From the NCBI RefSeq assembly GCF_006351005.1, contig NZ_VENP01000001.1, forward strand, positions 1-64,000: a stretch of 64,000 bases of DNA, given 5' to 3'. Of this stretch, positions 33,812 through 42,206 are shown in pieces. Positions within the stretch are counted from its first letter, which is position 1; every line of letters starts with the position of its first letter. The translations under genes and the position numbers were made by a program. Origin of the DNA: Miniimonas arenae. GTDB lineage: Bacteria > Actinomycetota > Actinomycetes > Actinomycetales > Beutenbergiaceae. The notes beneath the pieces were generated by a model. It was not told the origin of the DNA. It was given only the letters and a program-made list of their open reading frames with translations, and made no database searches.

Positions 33812-33858
33812 GGTGCCTCGGCGGGGCACCGGCGCCTTGATCCCTCGGCCGAGGGATC
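33812..33858. terminator. hairpins between recQ and pspC
   Basis: GGTGCC (33812-33817) pairs with GGCACC (33825-33830). Next comes a perfect 20-bp palindrome, gatccctcgg and its complement (33839-33858). The pair lies between convergent stops and could end both transcripts. The palindrome has no loop and might instead bind a protein. Confidence 0.45.
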
Positions 33859-33865
33859 TGGTGCC

Positions 33866-34171
33866 TCAGCGGTCCTGAGCGTGCGGCACCTGCTCGACGC
33901 CGCTCGCACGGTCCGCGTTCTGCGGCCGCACCGACCCGGTGAGCATGCTCTGCAGCGGGATCGTGCCGTCCTGCCACGGCAGCAGGAGCCAGGCGATCGC
34001 GTAGACGACCCAGCTGAGCACCGGGAGGAGCAGCAGGACCGCGACGACGAGCCGCACGATCCAGACGTCGAGACCCAGCTGACGGGCGATGCCGGCGCAG
34101 ACGCCGCCGAGGATGCGGTCCGGACCACGGCGGAAGCCGGTCCGACGGATGAGGTCGAAGAAGGAGTCCAT
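33866..34171 (-). CDS. PspC-domain membrane protein
   Basis: A 101-aa protein with the PspC pattern: RGPDRILGGVCAGIARQLGLD, then a hydrophobic segment VRLVVAVLLLLPVLSWVVYAIAWLLLP (about residues 34-60). PspC proteins sense or transduce envelope stress. The tail after the membrane segment is short and polar. The ATG at 34171 lies 7 bases after TACCGT (34179-34184), so I prefer it to the longest frame (34195). The sequence between also reads AAGGA, so a weak ribosome site is possible. It is convergent with recQ and lies downstream of hisD. Confidence 0.88.
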   Translation of the reverse strand: MDSFFDLIRRTGFRRGPDRILGGVCAGIARQLGLDVWIVRLVVAVLLLLPVLSWVVYAIAWLLLPWQDGTIPLQSMLTGSVRPQNADRASGVEQVPHAQDR

Positions 34172-34178
34172 GTCCTTC

Positions 34179-34184
34179 ACGGTA
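34179..34184 (-). promoter_or_regulatory. -10 element for the PspC gene
   Basis: TACCGT on the minus strand, 7 bases before the ATG at 34171. Same layout as the other leaderless starts. Confidence 0.55.
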
Positions 34185-34280
34185 GGCGAGCGCACGCGCG
34201 GGGCGGATCGGGGCGATCCCCCATCCGCGACCCTGATCTTGGTGCCGGCGTCGGCGTCGGCGCGGGACCTCGGCTCGACG

Positions 34281-35624
34281 TCAGAGGAAGCGGGCCTGCG
34301 CGGCCTCGCCGTGCGCGGGCAGGTCCTCGACGTTCGCGAGCGCCACGAGCGGTCCGGTCACCTCGGCGAGCGCGTCGCGCGTGTACTCGATCACCTGCAC
34401 CGACTTCGTGAAGCTCATGACGCCGAGGCCCGAGGAGTAGTGCGCGCAGCCGCCGGTGGGCAGCACGTGGTTGGACCCGGCGACGTAGTCGCCCAGGGAG
34501 ACCGGCGAGTAGGCGCCGACGAAGATCGCGCCGGCCGAGCGCACGCGCTCGGCCACCGCGGCGGCGTCGGCCGTCTGGATCTCGAGGTGCTCCGCGGCGT
34601 AGGCGTCGACGACGGCCAGGCCGTGCTCGACGTCGTCCACGAGCACGATCGCGGACTGCGGGCCACCGAGAGCCGCGCACACGCGAGCGGTGTGCTTCGT
34701 CGCCGCGACCCGCTGGTCGAGGCGCTCCTCGACGGCGTCGGCGAGCCGGGTCGAGTTGGTCACCAGGACCGAGGCCGCGTTCGGGTCGTGCTCGGCCTGC
34801 GAGACGAGGTCGGCCGCGACGTGGGCGGCGTCGGCGCTCGCGTCGGCGAGGATCGCGATCTCGGTCGGCCCGGCCTCGGCGTCGATCCCGACGGCGCCGC
34901 GCACCGCGCGCTTGGCCGCCGCGACGTAGACGTTGCCCGGCCCGGTGATCACGTCGACGGGTTCGCACAGCACGGTCCCGACCGTGCTCTCGTCGCCCGC
35001 CACCGCGTCGTGCTCGACGGCGCCGTACGCGAACATGCCGATCGCCTGCGCGCCGCCGACGGCGTAGACCTCGGTCACGCCGAGCAGCGCGCACGCCGCG
35101 AGCACGGTCGGGTCGGGCAGGCCGTCGTTGTCCTTCTGCGGCGGGCTTGCGACCGCGAGGCCCTCGACCCCCGCGACCTGCGCCGCGACGACGTTCATCA
35201 CCACGCTGGACGGGTACAGGGCCAGCCCGCCCGGCACGTAGAGCCCGACCCGGCGGACCGGGACCCAGCGCTGGCGCACCACCGCGCCGGGTGCGAGCTG
35301 CGTCGTCGTGGGCTGCGGGAGCTGGGCCTCGTGGCCGCGGCGCACGCGCGCCGTCGCCAGTTCGAGCGCCGCCCGCAGCTCGGGGTCGAGCGCCTCGAGC
35401 GCGGCCGCGAGCGCCGACGCCGGGACCCGCAGGTGCACCGGGCGCACGCCGTCGAACCGCTCGGCGAGGTCGCGCAGCGCCACCGAACCGGTGTCGCGGA
35501 CGGCGGCGAGGATCGGCTCGACCACCCCGGTGGCGGCCTCGACGTCCAGATCCGCGCGCGGGATCGCGCGGCGCAGCTCGGCGGCGGTCAGGGTCCGACC
35601 ACGCAGGTCGATGCGGGAGATCAC
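34281..35624 (-). CDS. hisD: histidinol dehydrogenase
   Basis: Two-step NAD oxidation of histidinol to histidine, zinc-dependent. Signature segments are [63 protein letters not shown] and AAEHLEIQT. The GTG at 35624 lies 8 bases after TAGACT, and the reading [10 protein letters not shown] is the family N terminus; the longer frame upstream is unlike HisD. Length is 447 aa. It normally leads hisD-hisC-hisB, but here recQ and pspC sit between it and hisC. Confidence 0.96.
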   Translation of the reverse strand: MISRIDLRGRTLTAAELRRAIPRADLDVEAATGVVEPILAAVRDTGSVALRDLAERFDGVRPVHLRVPASALAAALEALDPELRAALELATARVRRGHEAQLPQPTTTQLAPGAVVRQRWVPVRRVGLYVPGGLALYPSSVVMNVVAAQVAGVEGLAVASPPQKDNDGLPDPTVLAACALLGVTEVYAVGGAQAIGMFAYGAVEHDAVAGDESTVGTVLCEPVDVITGPGNVYVAAAKRAVRGAVGIDAEAGPTEIAILADASADAAHVAADLVSQAEHDPNAASVLVTNSTRLADAVEERLDQRVAATKHTARVCAALGGPQSAIVLVDDVEHGLAVVDAYAAEHLEIQTADAAAVAERVRSAGAIFVGAYSPVSLGDYVAGSNHVLPTGGCAHYSSGLGVMSFTKSVQVIEYTRDALAEVTGPLVALANVEDLPAHGEAAQARFL

Positions 35625-35632
35625 GGGCACCG

Positions 35633-35638
35633 AGTCTA
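35633..35638 (-). promoter_or_regulatory. -10 element, leaderless hisD
   Basis: TAGACT on the minus strand, 8 bases before the hisD GTG at 35624, with no ribosome site between. It decides the start codon well inside the longest frame. Confidence 0.6.
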
Positions 35639-35736
35639 GGGCGCGAGCCGCCGGCGCGCCGCGAGGGCCGACCCGCGCAACCGTCGGGTCAGGACCGCCG
35701 GCCCAGGTGGTGGCGCAGAGGCACTGGCCCTGGCGT

Positions 35737-35790
35737 GTCAGCCCAGCGTGTCGGCTCGGGCGGGTCAGCCCAGCGTGTCGGCTCGGGCGG
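35737..35790. repeat. 27-bp tandem duplication at a gene end
   Basis: Two perfect 27-bp copies starting gtcagcccagcgtgtcggct. The stop codon of the small kinase lies in the right copy, so the left copy looks like duplicated coding DNA left behind the stop. Confidence 0.9.
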
Positions 35791-36427
35791 GCCCGAGCGA
35801 GTCCAGCCACGCGGCGACGGCGCGCCGACCACCGAGCCGCAGGAACGTCGGGTCACCCACCCGCGGGGCGAACCGGGTCCGGGTCGGACCGTGCTGGGTC
35901 CAGCCCCACAGCAGGATGTTCTCCTCCGGGTCCCGCCGGATCCAGTCCGCGGGGTTCTCCCGGTTGCCGTGCCACAGCTCCTCGCGCAGCACGCCACGCC
36001 GCACGGTCCGGCGCACCAGCCGGGACATCACGAGCGCACGCGAGTGGTCCAGCCACACCACGAGGTCGGCTCCCCCGGGTGTGCCCGGCTCGAGGAGACC
36101 CTCGAGCCTCGTGCGCCAGTTCCCGTCCGCGACCCAGCCGTCCGGGTGCGCCGCGACAAACTCCCGCACCAGTGCACGCGCCTCCTCGACGTCCCGGAAC
36201 GTCCAGTCCCGGTCCCAGAACACGGCGTCGAGCTCGAGGTGCGCGACGCCGAGCCGACGCGCAGCCTCGGCGGCGAGCGTCGTCTTGCCGGCACCGGAGA
36301 CCCCCACGATCCGCACCCGTCGCTTGCGGGCGGGCTCGCCGTCGGGCGTCGGGGCCGAGCGGTCCGGCCGAGGAGGCGGCGACGCCGGAACCGGCTCCGG
36401 CGACGGGTGCGCAGCGGACTCGTCCAC
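35765..36427 (-). CDS. P-loop nucleotide kinase-like protein
   Basis: A 220-aa protein with Walker [20 protein letters not shown] near residue 42, a [13 protein letters not shown] segment, [10 protein letters not shown] and [21 protein letters not shown]. This matches small adenylate-kinase-like or topology-modulation (FlaR-like) proteins; the substrate is unknown. The GTG at 36427 lies 6 bases after CAGGAT and fits the leaderless layout. The frame opens further upstream at 36481, but that would overlap the divergent S4 gene. Residues 1-35 are Pro-rich. Confidence 0.8.
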   Translation of the reverse strand: MDESAAHPSPEPVPASPPPRPDRSAPTPDGEPARKRRVRIVGVSGAGKTTLAAEAARRLGVAHLELDAVFWDRDWTFRDVEEARALVREFVAAHPDGWVADGNWRTRLEGLLEPGTPGGADLVVWLDHSRALVMSRLVRRTVRRGVLREELWHGNRENPADWIRRDPEENILLWGWTQHGPTRTRFAPRVGDPTFLRLGGRRAVAAWLDSLGPARADTLG

Positions 36428-36433
36428 CGCTCG

Positions 36434-36467
36434 ATCCTGCCAGCCCCCGGCGGCCGCGGGGCACAAT
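36434..36467. promoter_or_regulatory. back-to-back -10 candidates, kinase and S4 genes
   Basis: On the minus strand CAGGAT (36434-36439) is 6 bases before the kinase GTG; on the plus strand CACAAT (36462-36467) is 6 bases before the S4 ATG at 36474. Both hexamers deviate from TANNNT only in the first base. The 46-nt gap holds no ribosome sites. Confidence 0.4.
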
Positions 36468-36473
36468 GGCCGG

Positions 36474-36695
36474 ATGGACATCCCGATCCGCGATGAGTCG
36501 ATCCGCCTCGGTCAGCTGCTCAAGCTGGCCGGGCTCGTCGAGGACGGCGCCCAGGCCAAGGAGCTTCTCGCCGACGACGCGGTGACGGTCGACGGCGAGC
36601 CCGAGTCCCGCCGAGGACGTCAGGTCGCGGTGGGTGCGGTGGTCGAGGTGTCGCTGCCCCGCGGCGTCGAGCGCGTCGTCGTCACCTCCGCCTGA
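36474..36695 (+). CDS. S4-domain RNA-binding protein
   Basis: A 73-aa protein that is little more than an S4 RNA-binding module (YbcJ-like). RLGQLLKLAGLVEDGAQAKELL and VTVDGEPESRRGRQV are the conserved halves. The target RNA is unknown. The ATG at 36474 is 6 bases after CACAAT, without a Shine-Dalgarno. It is convergent with dnaE across a strong hairpin. Confidence 0.88.
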   Translation: MDIPIRDESIRLGQLLKLAGLVEDGAQAKELLADDAVTVDGEPESRRGRQVAVGAVVEVSLPRGVERVVVTSA

Positions 36696-36705
36696 GCCGT
36701 CGCCG

Positions 36706-36735
36706 ACCTGAGCGCCCGCCCGGGCGACGTCAGGT
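36706..36735. terminator. terminator between S4 gene and dnaE
   Basis: Nested stems: ACCTGA (36706-36711) with TCAGGT (36730-36735), and inner CGCCCG (36713-36718) with CGGGCG (36721-36726) closing on CC. It fills the gap between convergent stops. No U tract. Confidence 0.6.
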
Positions 36736-36741
36736 GCGACG

Positions 36742-39700
36742 TCAGGACGCGAGGCAGTTCGGCCCGAGCAGCGCCTTGAGGTCGCCGAACAGCGCGGAGG
36801 AGCGCTCCACCCGCAGCGTGTCCTCGAGCCGCATCACGGTGGCCCGCCCGGGCTGAGTGATCCGCAGGTGCACCTCGGTCCCGCCCGGGTGCGACTCGAG
36901 CACCTCACGCAGCCGCGTCACCAGGGGCGCGGTGCACCGCATCTCGGCGAGCTGCAGCGTGATGGGGGCGGTGTCCGCCGTCGTGAGGTCGGGCAGCGAG
37001 AGCTCCTGGGCCTGCAGCGAGATGGCCTCGTCCCGACGCCGCACGCGTCCCTTGAGCACCACCACGGCGTCCTCGGCCAGCACGGTGGAGTACGCGACGT
37101 AGGTCTCGCCGAAGAACATCACCTCGACGCTGCCCTCGAGGTCCTCGATCGTGACCGCGGCCCACGGGTTGCCGTTCTTGGAGATCTTCAGGGCCACGGA
37201 GGTCACCAGGCCGGCGATCGTCACCATCGACCCGTCGGGGCGGTGCTCGTCGGCGAGCAGCGTGGCGATCGAGACGTCCGCCGCGGACGTGAGCACGTGC
37301 TCGACCCCGGCGAGCGGGTGGTCGGACACGTAGAGCCCGAGCATCTGCCGCTCGAAGGTGAGCTTCTGCTTCTTGTCCCACTCCGGCAGGTCCGGCACCG
37401 TCACGGCGAAGGCCGACGTGCCGCCCGGTCCCCCGCCCCCGCCCATGAGGTCGGCGAACAGGTCGAACTGACCCTCGGCCTCCTTGCGCTTGACCCCGAT
37501 CACGGCGTCGACCGCCTGCTCGTGCACGAGGAGGAGCGAACGCCGGGTGTGTCCGAGCGAGTCGAACGCGCCCGCCTTGATGAGCGACTCGATCGTGCGC
37601 TTGTTGCAGACGACGGCGGGCACCTTGTCCAGGAAGTCCGTGAACGAGGTGAACTCGCCCTTCTCCTCCCGCGCCGCGACGATCGCGTCGACGACGTTCT
37701 GACCCACGTTGCGCACCGCGGCCATCCCGAACCGGATGTCCTGGCCGACCGGGGTGAACGTCCCGGCGGACGCGTTGACGTCCGGCGGCAGCACCGTGAT
37801 CCCGAGGTGACGGCACTCGTTGAGGTAGACCGCCGACTTGTCCTTGTCGTCCCGCGTCGAGGTCAGCAGCGCGGCCATGTACTCGGTCGGGTAGTTCGCC
37901 TTGAGATAGGCCGTCCAGTAGGACACGAGGCCGTAGGCCGCGGAGTGCGCCTTGTTGAACGCGTAGTCGGAGAACGGGACGAGGATGTCCCAGAGGGTCT
38001 TGATCGCCGCCTCGGAGAAGCCGTTCTTCTTCATGCCGGTGGAGAACGGCACGTACTCCTTGTCGAGGATCTCCTTCTTCTTCTTGCCCATCGCGCGCCG
38101 CAGCAGGTCGGCCTCGCCGAGCGTGTAGCCGGCCAGGTGCTGGGCGATCGCCATCACCTGCTCCTGGTACACGATGAGTCCGTACGTGGGACCGAGCACG
38201 TCCGCCAGCGCGGTCGCCAGCTCGGGGTGGATCGGCTCGATGTCCTGCAGGCCGTTCTTGCGCAGGGCGTAGTTCGTGTGCGAGTTCGCGCCCATCGGGC
38301 CGGGCCGGTAGAGCGCGCCGACGGCGGAGATGTCCTCGAAGTTGTCCGGGCGCATCTGCCGCAGCAGCGTGCGCATCCCGCCGCCGTCGAGCTGGAAGAC
38401 CCCGAGCGTGTCGCCCCGGCCCAGCAGCGCGTAGGTGGGGGCGTCGTCGAGCGGCACCTCCTCGATGACGAGCCGGTCCTTGCCGTTGACGACGATGTTC
38501 TCGAGCGCGTCGTCGAGGATCGTGAGGTTGCGCAGCCCGAGGAAGTCCATCTTCACCAGGCCCAGGTCCTCCCCGGCGGGGAAGTCGATCTGGGTGATGA
38601 TCGCGCCGTCGGCCTCTCGGCGCATGATGGGGATGACGTCGAGCAGCGGCTCGCTGGAGATGATGATCCCCGCGGCGTGCACGCCCCACTGGCGCTTGAG
38701 CCCCTCGATGCCCTTCGCGCGGTCGGTGATCTTGCGGGCGTCCGGGTCGGCCTCGTACAGCGCGCGGAACTCCGCAGCCTCGGCGTAGCGCTTGTCCTGC
38801 GGGTCGAAGATGCCGCTGAGCGAGATGTCCTTGCCCATCACCGCGGGCGGCATCGCCTTCGTCAGCCGGTCCCCCATCGCGAACGGGTAGTCCAGCACGC
38901 GGCCGGCGTCCTTGAGCGCCTGCTTGGCCTTGATCGTGCCGTACGTGACGATCGAGGCGACGTTCTCCTCGCCGTACTTCTCCGTCACGTAGCGGATCAC
39001 CTCGCCGCGCCTGCGCTCGTCGAAGTCGATGTCGAAGTCGGGCAGGCTCATCCGCTCGGGGTTGAGGAACCGCTCGAAGATGAGGCCGTTCGCCAGCGGG
39101 TCCAGCTCGGTGATCTTCATCGCGTACGCCGCCATCGACCCGGCACCGGAGCCACGCCCGGGCCCGACCCGGATCCCGTGGTCCTTGGCCCAGTTGATGA
39201 AGTCCGCCACCACGAGGTAGTAGCCGGCGTAGCCCTTGGAGGTGATGACCTCGATCTCGTAGGCCGCCTGCTTGCGCACCTCCTCGGGCACGTTCTCGCC
39301 GAACCGGTGCACGAGGCCCTGCTCGACCTCCTTGACGAACAGCGAGATCTCGTCCTCGCCCGGCGGCACCGGGAAGTGCGGCATGTACTTGCCCACCTGC
39401 TCCGTGAACGTGACGTCGCACCGCTCGGCGATGAGCAGCGTGTTGTCGCACGCCTGCGGCAGCTCGGCGAACAGGCTGCGCATCTGGGCGCTGGAGCGCA
39501 CGTAGTAGGTGTCGCCCGTGAACGCGAAGCGGTTGCCGCCCTGCTCGTACGTGGGGTCCTTGAGGAGCGAGTTGGACTGCACCGCGAGCAGCATCTCGTG
39601 GGCGGCGGCGTCCTCCTCCTTGACGTAGTGCAGGTCGTTCGTCGCCACCAGGGGCGCACCGATGTGCCGGGACAGCTCGATGAGCTGCGTGACCACGCGG

Positions 39701-40317
39701 GTCTCGAGGTCCAGCCCGTGGTCCATCAGCTCGATGAAGTAGCTCTCCTTGCCGAAGATGTCCTGCATCTCGGCGGCCGCGCGGACCGCCTCGTCCCACT
39801 GCCCCAGCCGGATCCGGGTCTGGACCTCGCCCGACGGGCAGCCGGACGTCGCGATGAGCCCCTCGGAGTACCGCGTGAGCAGCTCGCGATCCATCCGCGG
39901 CTTGAAGTAGTACCCCTCGAGGCTCGCGAGCGACCCGAGCCGGAACAGGTTGTGCATGCCGCGGGTGTTCTCCGACCACAGCGTCATGTGGGTGTACGCG
40001 CCGCCACCGGAGACGTCGTCGCCCTTCTGGTGCGGCTCGCCCCACCGCACCCGGGTGCGGTCCTGGCGGGCCGTGCCGGGGGTGACGTAGGCCTCGAGGC
40101 CGATGATCGGCTTGACGCCCTCGGCGCGCGCTCGCTTCCAGAAGTCGTACGCCCCGAAGAGGTAGCCGTGGTCGGTGATCGCCACGGCGCCCTGGCCCTG
40201 CGCCTTCACCTCCGCGATGAGAGCGGGCACGCGCGCGGCGCCGTCGAGCATCGAGTAGTCGGTGTGCACGTGGAGGTGGACGAAGTCTTTCCCAGGGGTT
40301 CCCACGGCGTCCGGCAT
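36742..40317 (-). CDS. dnaE: DNA polymerase III alpha subunit
   Basis: Replicative DNA polymerase, 1191 aa. Domains in order: PHP domain (HLHVHTDYSMLDG at residues 13-25), palm with the catalytic Asp pair in PDFDIDF near residue 428, thumb/fingers (ALYRPGPMGANSHTNY near 668), and a C-terminal OB fold (VTIAGLVTSVALKISKNG near 1030). The PHP proofreading residues appear largely kept, as in actinobacterial DnaE1. The ATG at 40317 lies 7 bases after TAGGAT, so the mRNA is probably leaderless. Length is right for DnaE1 rather than the shorter DnaE2. Confidence 0.97.
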   Translation of the reverse strand: MPDAVGTPGKDFVHLHVHTDYSMLDGAARVPALIAEVKAQGQGAVAITDHGYLFGAYDFWKRARAEGVKPIIGLEAYVTPGTARQDRTRVRWGEPHQKGDDVSGGGAYTHMTLWSENTRGMHNLFRLGSLASLEGYYFKPRMDRELLTRYSEGLIATSGCPSGEVQTRIRLGQWDEAVRAAAEMQDIFGKESYFIELMDHGLDLETRVVTQLIELSRHIGAPLVATNDLHYVKEEDAAAHEMLLAVQSNSLLKDPTYEQGGNRFAFTGDTYYVRSSAQMRSLFAELPQACDNTLLIAERCDVTFTEQVGKYMPHFPVPPGEDEISLFVKEVEQGLVHRFGENVPEEVRKQAAYEIEVITSKGYAGYYLVVADFINWAKDHGIRVGPGRGSGAGSMAAYAMKITELDPLANGLIFERFLNPERMSLPDFDIDFDERRRGEVIRYVTEKYGEENVASIVTYGTIKAKQALKDAGRVLDYPFAMGDRLTKAMPPAVMGKDISLSGIFDPQDKRYAEAAEFRALYEADPDARKITDRAKGIEGLKRQWGVHAAGIIISSEPLLDVIPIMRREADGAIITQIDFPAGEDLGLVKMDFLGLRNLTILDDALENIVVNGKDRLVIEEVPLDDAPTYALLGRGDTLGVFQLDGGGMRTLLRQMRPDNFEDISAVGALYRPGPMGANSHTNYALRKNGLQDIEPIHPELATALADVLGPTYGLIVYQEQVMAIAQHLAGYTLGEADLLRRAMGKKKKEILDKEYVPFSTGMKKNGFSEAAIKTLWDILVPFSDYAFNKAHSAAYGLVSYWTAYLKANYPTEYMAALLTSTRDDKDKSAVYLNECRHLGITVLPPDVNASAGTFTPVGQDIRFGMAAVRNVGQNVVDAIVAAREEKGEFTSFTDFLDKVPAVVCNKRTIESLIKAGAFDSLGHTRRSLLLVHEQAVDAVIGVKRKEAEGQFDLFADLMGGGGGPGGTSAFAVTVPDLPEWDKKQKLTFERQMLGLYVSDHPLAGVEHVLTSAADVSIATLLADEHRPDGSMVTIAGLVTSVALKISKNGNPWAAVTIEDLEGSVEVMFFGETYVAYSTVLAEDAVVVLKGRVRRRDEAISLQAQELSLPDLTTADTAPITLQLAEMRCTAPLVTRLREVLESHPGGTEVHLRITQPGRATVMRLEDTLRVERSSALFGDLKALLGPNCLAS

Positions 40318-40324
40318 GGTCTCG

Positions 40325-40330
40325 ATCCTA
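40325..40330 (-). promoter_or_regulatory. -10 element, leaderless dnaE
   Basis: TAGGAT on the minus strand, 7 bases before the dnaE ATG. It is divergent from the ABC transporter -10, about 70 nt apart. Confidence 0.6.
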
Positions 40331-40399
40331 GGTCGGGTCCGGGGCGTCCCGGGGGGACGCCCGAGGCATTTCCCTGGACGCCGTGTGGGTGCGGCGACC

Positions 40400-40405
40400 T
40401 ACGGT
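40400..40405 (+). promoter_or_regulatory. -10 element, leaderless ABC exporter
   Basis: TACGGT followed by 6 bases and the ATG at 40412. No ribosome site is present. Confidence 0.6.
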
Positions 40406-40411
40406 GGCTCG

Positions 40412-42199
40412 ATGCGCGACACAGCCCGCGGGATCCGGTTCGTTGTCGCCCGCACCTGGCGGGCCTCGCCGCCCCGGGTCATGGTGTCCGCCGTCGTCAC
40501 CCTGCTGCTCGCCTTCGTGCCGGCGCTGCAGGTGCTCGCGCTCGCCACCCTCGTCGAGCGGCTCGACGGCGAGCACACCCTGCGCGACGTGCTCGCCCCG
40601 CTGCTCGTCATCGTCGCGATCGTCGGCCTGGCCAACCCGGTGCGCGCCGTCGCCACCACGCTGCGGGTGGACGCCGATCACACCGTGATCGCCGACCTCG
40701 AGCGCGAGCTCATGCTGCGCGCCGCCCGCACCCCGCCGCGCGACCTCGCCCGCGCGGAGACGACGGCGCGGCTGCAGAAGCAGGTGGAGGTCGCCCACGC
40801 CTCGGCGCAGTACCTGTACGGGCAGCTCGTCGGCGCGATCGAGTCGGTCGTCGCCACGATCGCCGTGGTGGCCGCGCTCGCGACCTTCTCGAGGCTTGCC
40901 GCCCTGCTCACCGTGCTCGCGCTCGTCCCGGCGCTGATCGCCGGTCGACTCCTCGCGGGCGTGTGGCGGCGGTACTGGGACGTGGTCGGGCCGATCTTCG
41001 GCCGCCAGCGCTACCTGAGCAACCTGCTGGTGCGTCAGCGTTCGGCGGTCGAGCTCGCGACCCTCGGCGCGGGAGACGCGGTCGCGGCCCGCCACGGCCG
41101 GCTGTGGCGCGACCTCGTGGGGCACCGCATCCGGCTGTCGCGCCGCGAGCTCGCCTCCGACTGGATCGTCGGCGCCGTGTCCACGGTGTTCGTGCTGGGG
41201 GCGCTCGTGGCGCTCCTGGTCGGCACCGACCTGTCCCCCGTCGCGGTCGCCGGCGTCACGGGTGTCACGGGGGCCGCCGCGTCGGTCGGGATGGCCGGCG
41301 TCCAGATCGGCCGCGTGCTCAGCGCGGCGCCGCAGGTCACCGAGATTGCCGACTTCCTCGCCGGCGTCCCGCTCACGGACGACGACGGCGCGACCCGGCC
41401 CTCGCCGTCGGGCATCGAGGAGCTGCGCGTCCGGGGCCTCACGCACACCTACCCGGGACGGGCCGCGCCGGCCGTGGCCGACGTCGCCTTCGAGGCACGG
41501 CGCGGTGAGGTCGTCGCGCTGGTCGGCGCGAACGGCGCCGGCAAGACCACGGCGCTGCACGCGCTGCTGGGTCTGCTCACGCCGGACGCCGGGACGGTGA
41601 CGCTCGACGGGCTGGGCCCCGACGAGGTGGGCCAACGCCCGTGGCTGCGCCGGTTCGCGACGATGGTGCAAGAGTACGAGCGCTACGAGTTCACGGTGCG
41701 CGAGAACCTCCAGCTCGGGCGCTCCCCGGACGACGCCGTGCCGGACGAGGCGCTGTGGCGCGCGCTCGAGCTCGCCGGGCTCACCGACCTCGTGCGCTCG
41801 CTGCCCGACGGCCTCGACACCCAGCTCGGGGAGCAGTGGGACGGGACCACGCTGTCGGGCGGGCAGTGGCAGCGGCTCAGCGTGGCGCGCGTGGCCGTGC
41901 GGGACGCGCCGGTGTGGGTGCTCGACGAGCCGACCTCCGCGATCGACGCCGAGAGCGAGGAAGCCATCCTCGAGCGGCTCGTCGCGGGCAAGGAGGAGCG
42001 GATCACGGTGCTCGTGTCCCACCGCGCCTGGACACTTCGCGCCGTGGACCGGATCTACGTGCTCGACGGCGGACGCGTCGTCGAGCACGGCTCCTACCGT
42101 GCGCTCGTGGCCGCCGACGGCCCGTTCTCGCGGCTGTTCCGCAACCAGCTCGCCGGGGCGGCGGACGGGTCGGGCGTGACCGACCGCGCGCTGCCATGA
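40412..42199 (+). CDS. ABC exporter with fused membrane and ATPase domains
   Basis: A 595-aa half-transporter, type I exporter layout. Residues about 20-310 form a six-helix membrane domain with hydrophobic segments near 23-43, 55-80, 145-190 and 255-300. The nucleotide-binding domain (about 340-580) has Walker A GANGAGKTT near 374, signature LSGGQ near 484, Walker B VWVLDEP near 506 and the H-loop VSHR. The exported compound is unknown. The ATG at 40412 is leaderless after TACGGT. The next gene, a membrane protein of unknown function, begins 7 nt after its stop. Confidence 0.9.
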   Translation: MRDTARGIRFVVARTWRASPPRVMVSAVVTLLLAFVPALQVLALATLVERLDGEHTLRDVLAPLLVIVAIVGLANPVRAVATTLRVDADHTVIADLERELMLRAARTPPRDLARAETTARLQKQVEVAHASAQYLYGQLVGAIESVVATIAVVAALATFSRLAALLTVLALVPALIAGRLLAGVWRRYWDVVGPIFGRQRYLSNLLVRQRSAVELATLGAGDAVAARHGRLWRDLVGHRIRLSRRELASDWIVGAVSTVFVLGALVALLVGTDLSPVAVAGVTGVTGAAASVGMAGVQIGRVLSAAPQVTEIADFLAGVPLTDDDGATRPSPSGIEELRVRGLTHTYPGRAAPAVADVAFEARRGEVVALVGANGAGKTTALHALLGLLTPDAGTVTLDGLGPDEVGQRPWLRRFATMVQEYERYEFTVRENLQLGRSPDDAVPDEALWRALELAGLTDLVRSLPDGLDTQLGEQWDGTTLSGGQWQRLSVARVAVRDAPVWVLDEPTSAIDAESEEAILERLVAGKEERITVLVSHRAWTLRAVDRIYVLDGGRVVEHGSYRALVAADGPFSRLFRNQLAGAADGSGVTDRALP

Positions 42200-42200
42200 T
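42195..42200 (+). promoter_or_regulatory. -10 candidate, leaderless membrane-protein gene
   Basis: CATGAT, 6 bases before the GTG at 42207, overlapping the stop region of the ABC gene. It is weaker than the TANNNT sites; cotranscription with the ABC gene is equally likely. Confidence 0.35.
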
Positions 42201-42206
42201 CGGCGC

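Noticed and set aside
36868-41508. 1546-aa plus-strand frame antisense to dnaE
   Set aside because: It is the GC-rich shadow of dnaE: rich in Arg, Gly, Val, Leu and His, without domains, and the opposite strand has full DnaE motifs.
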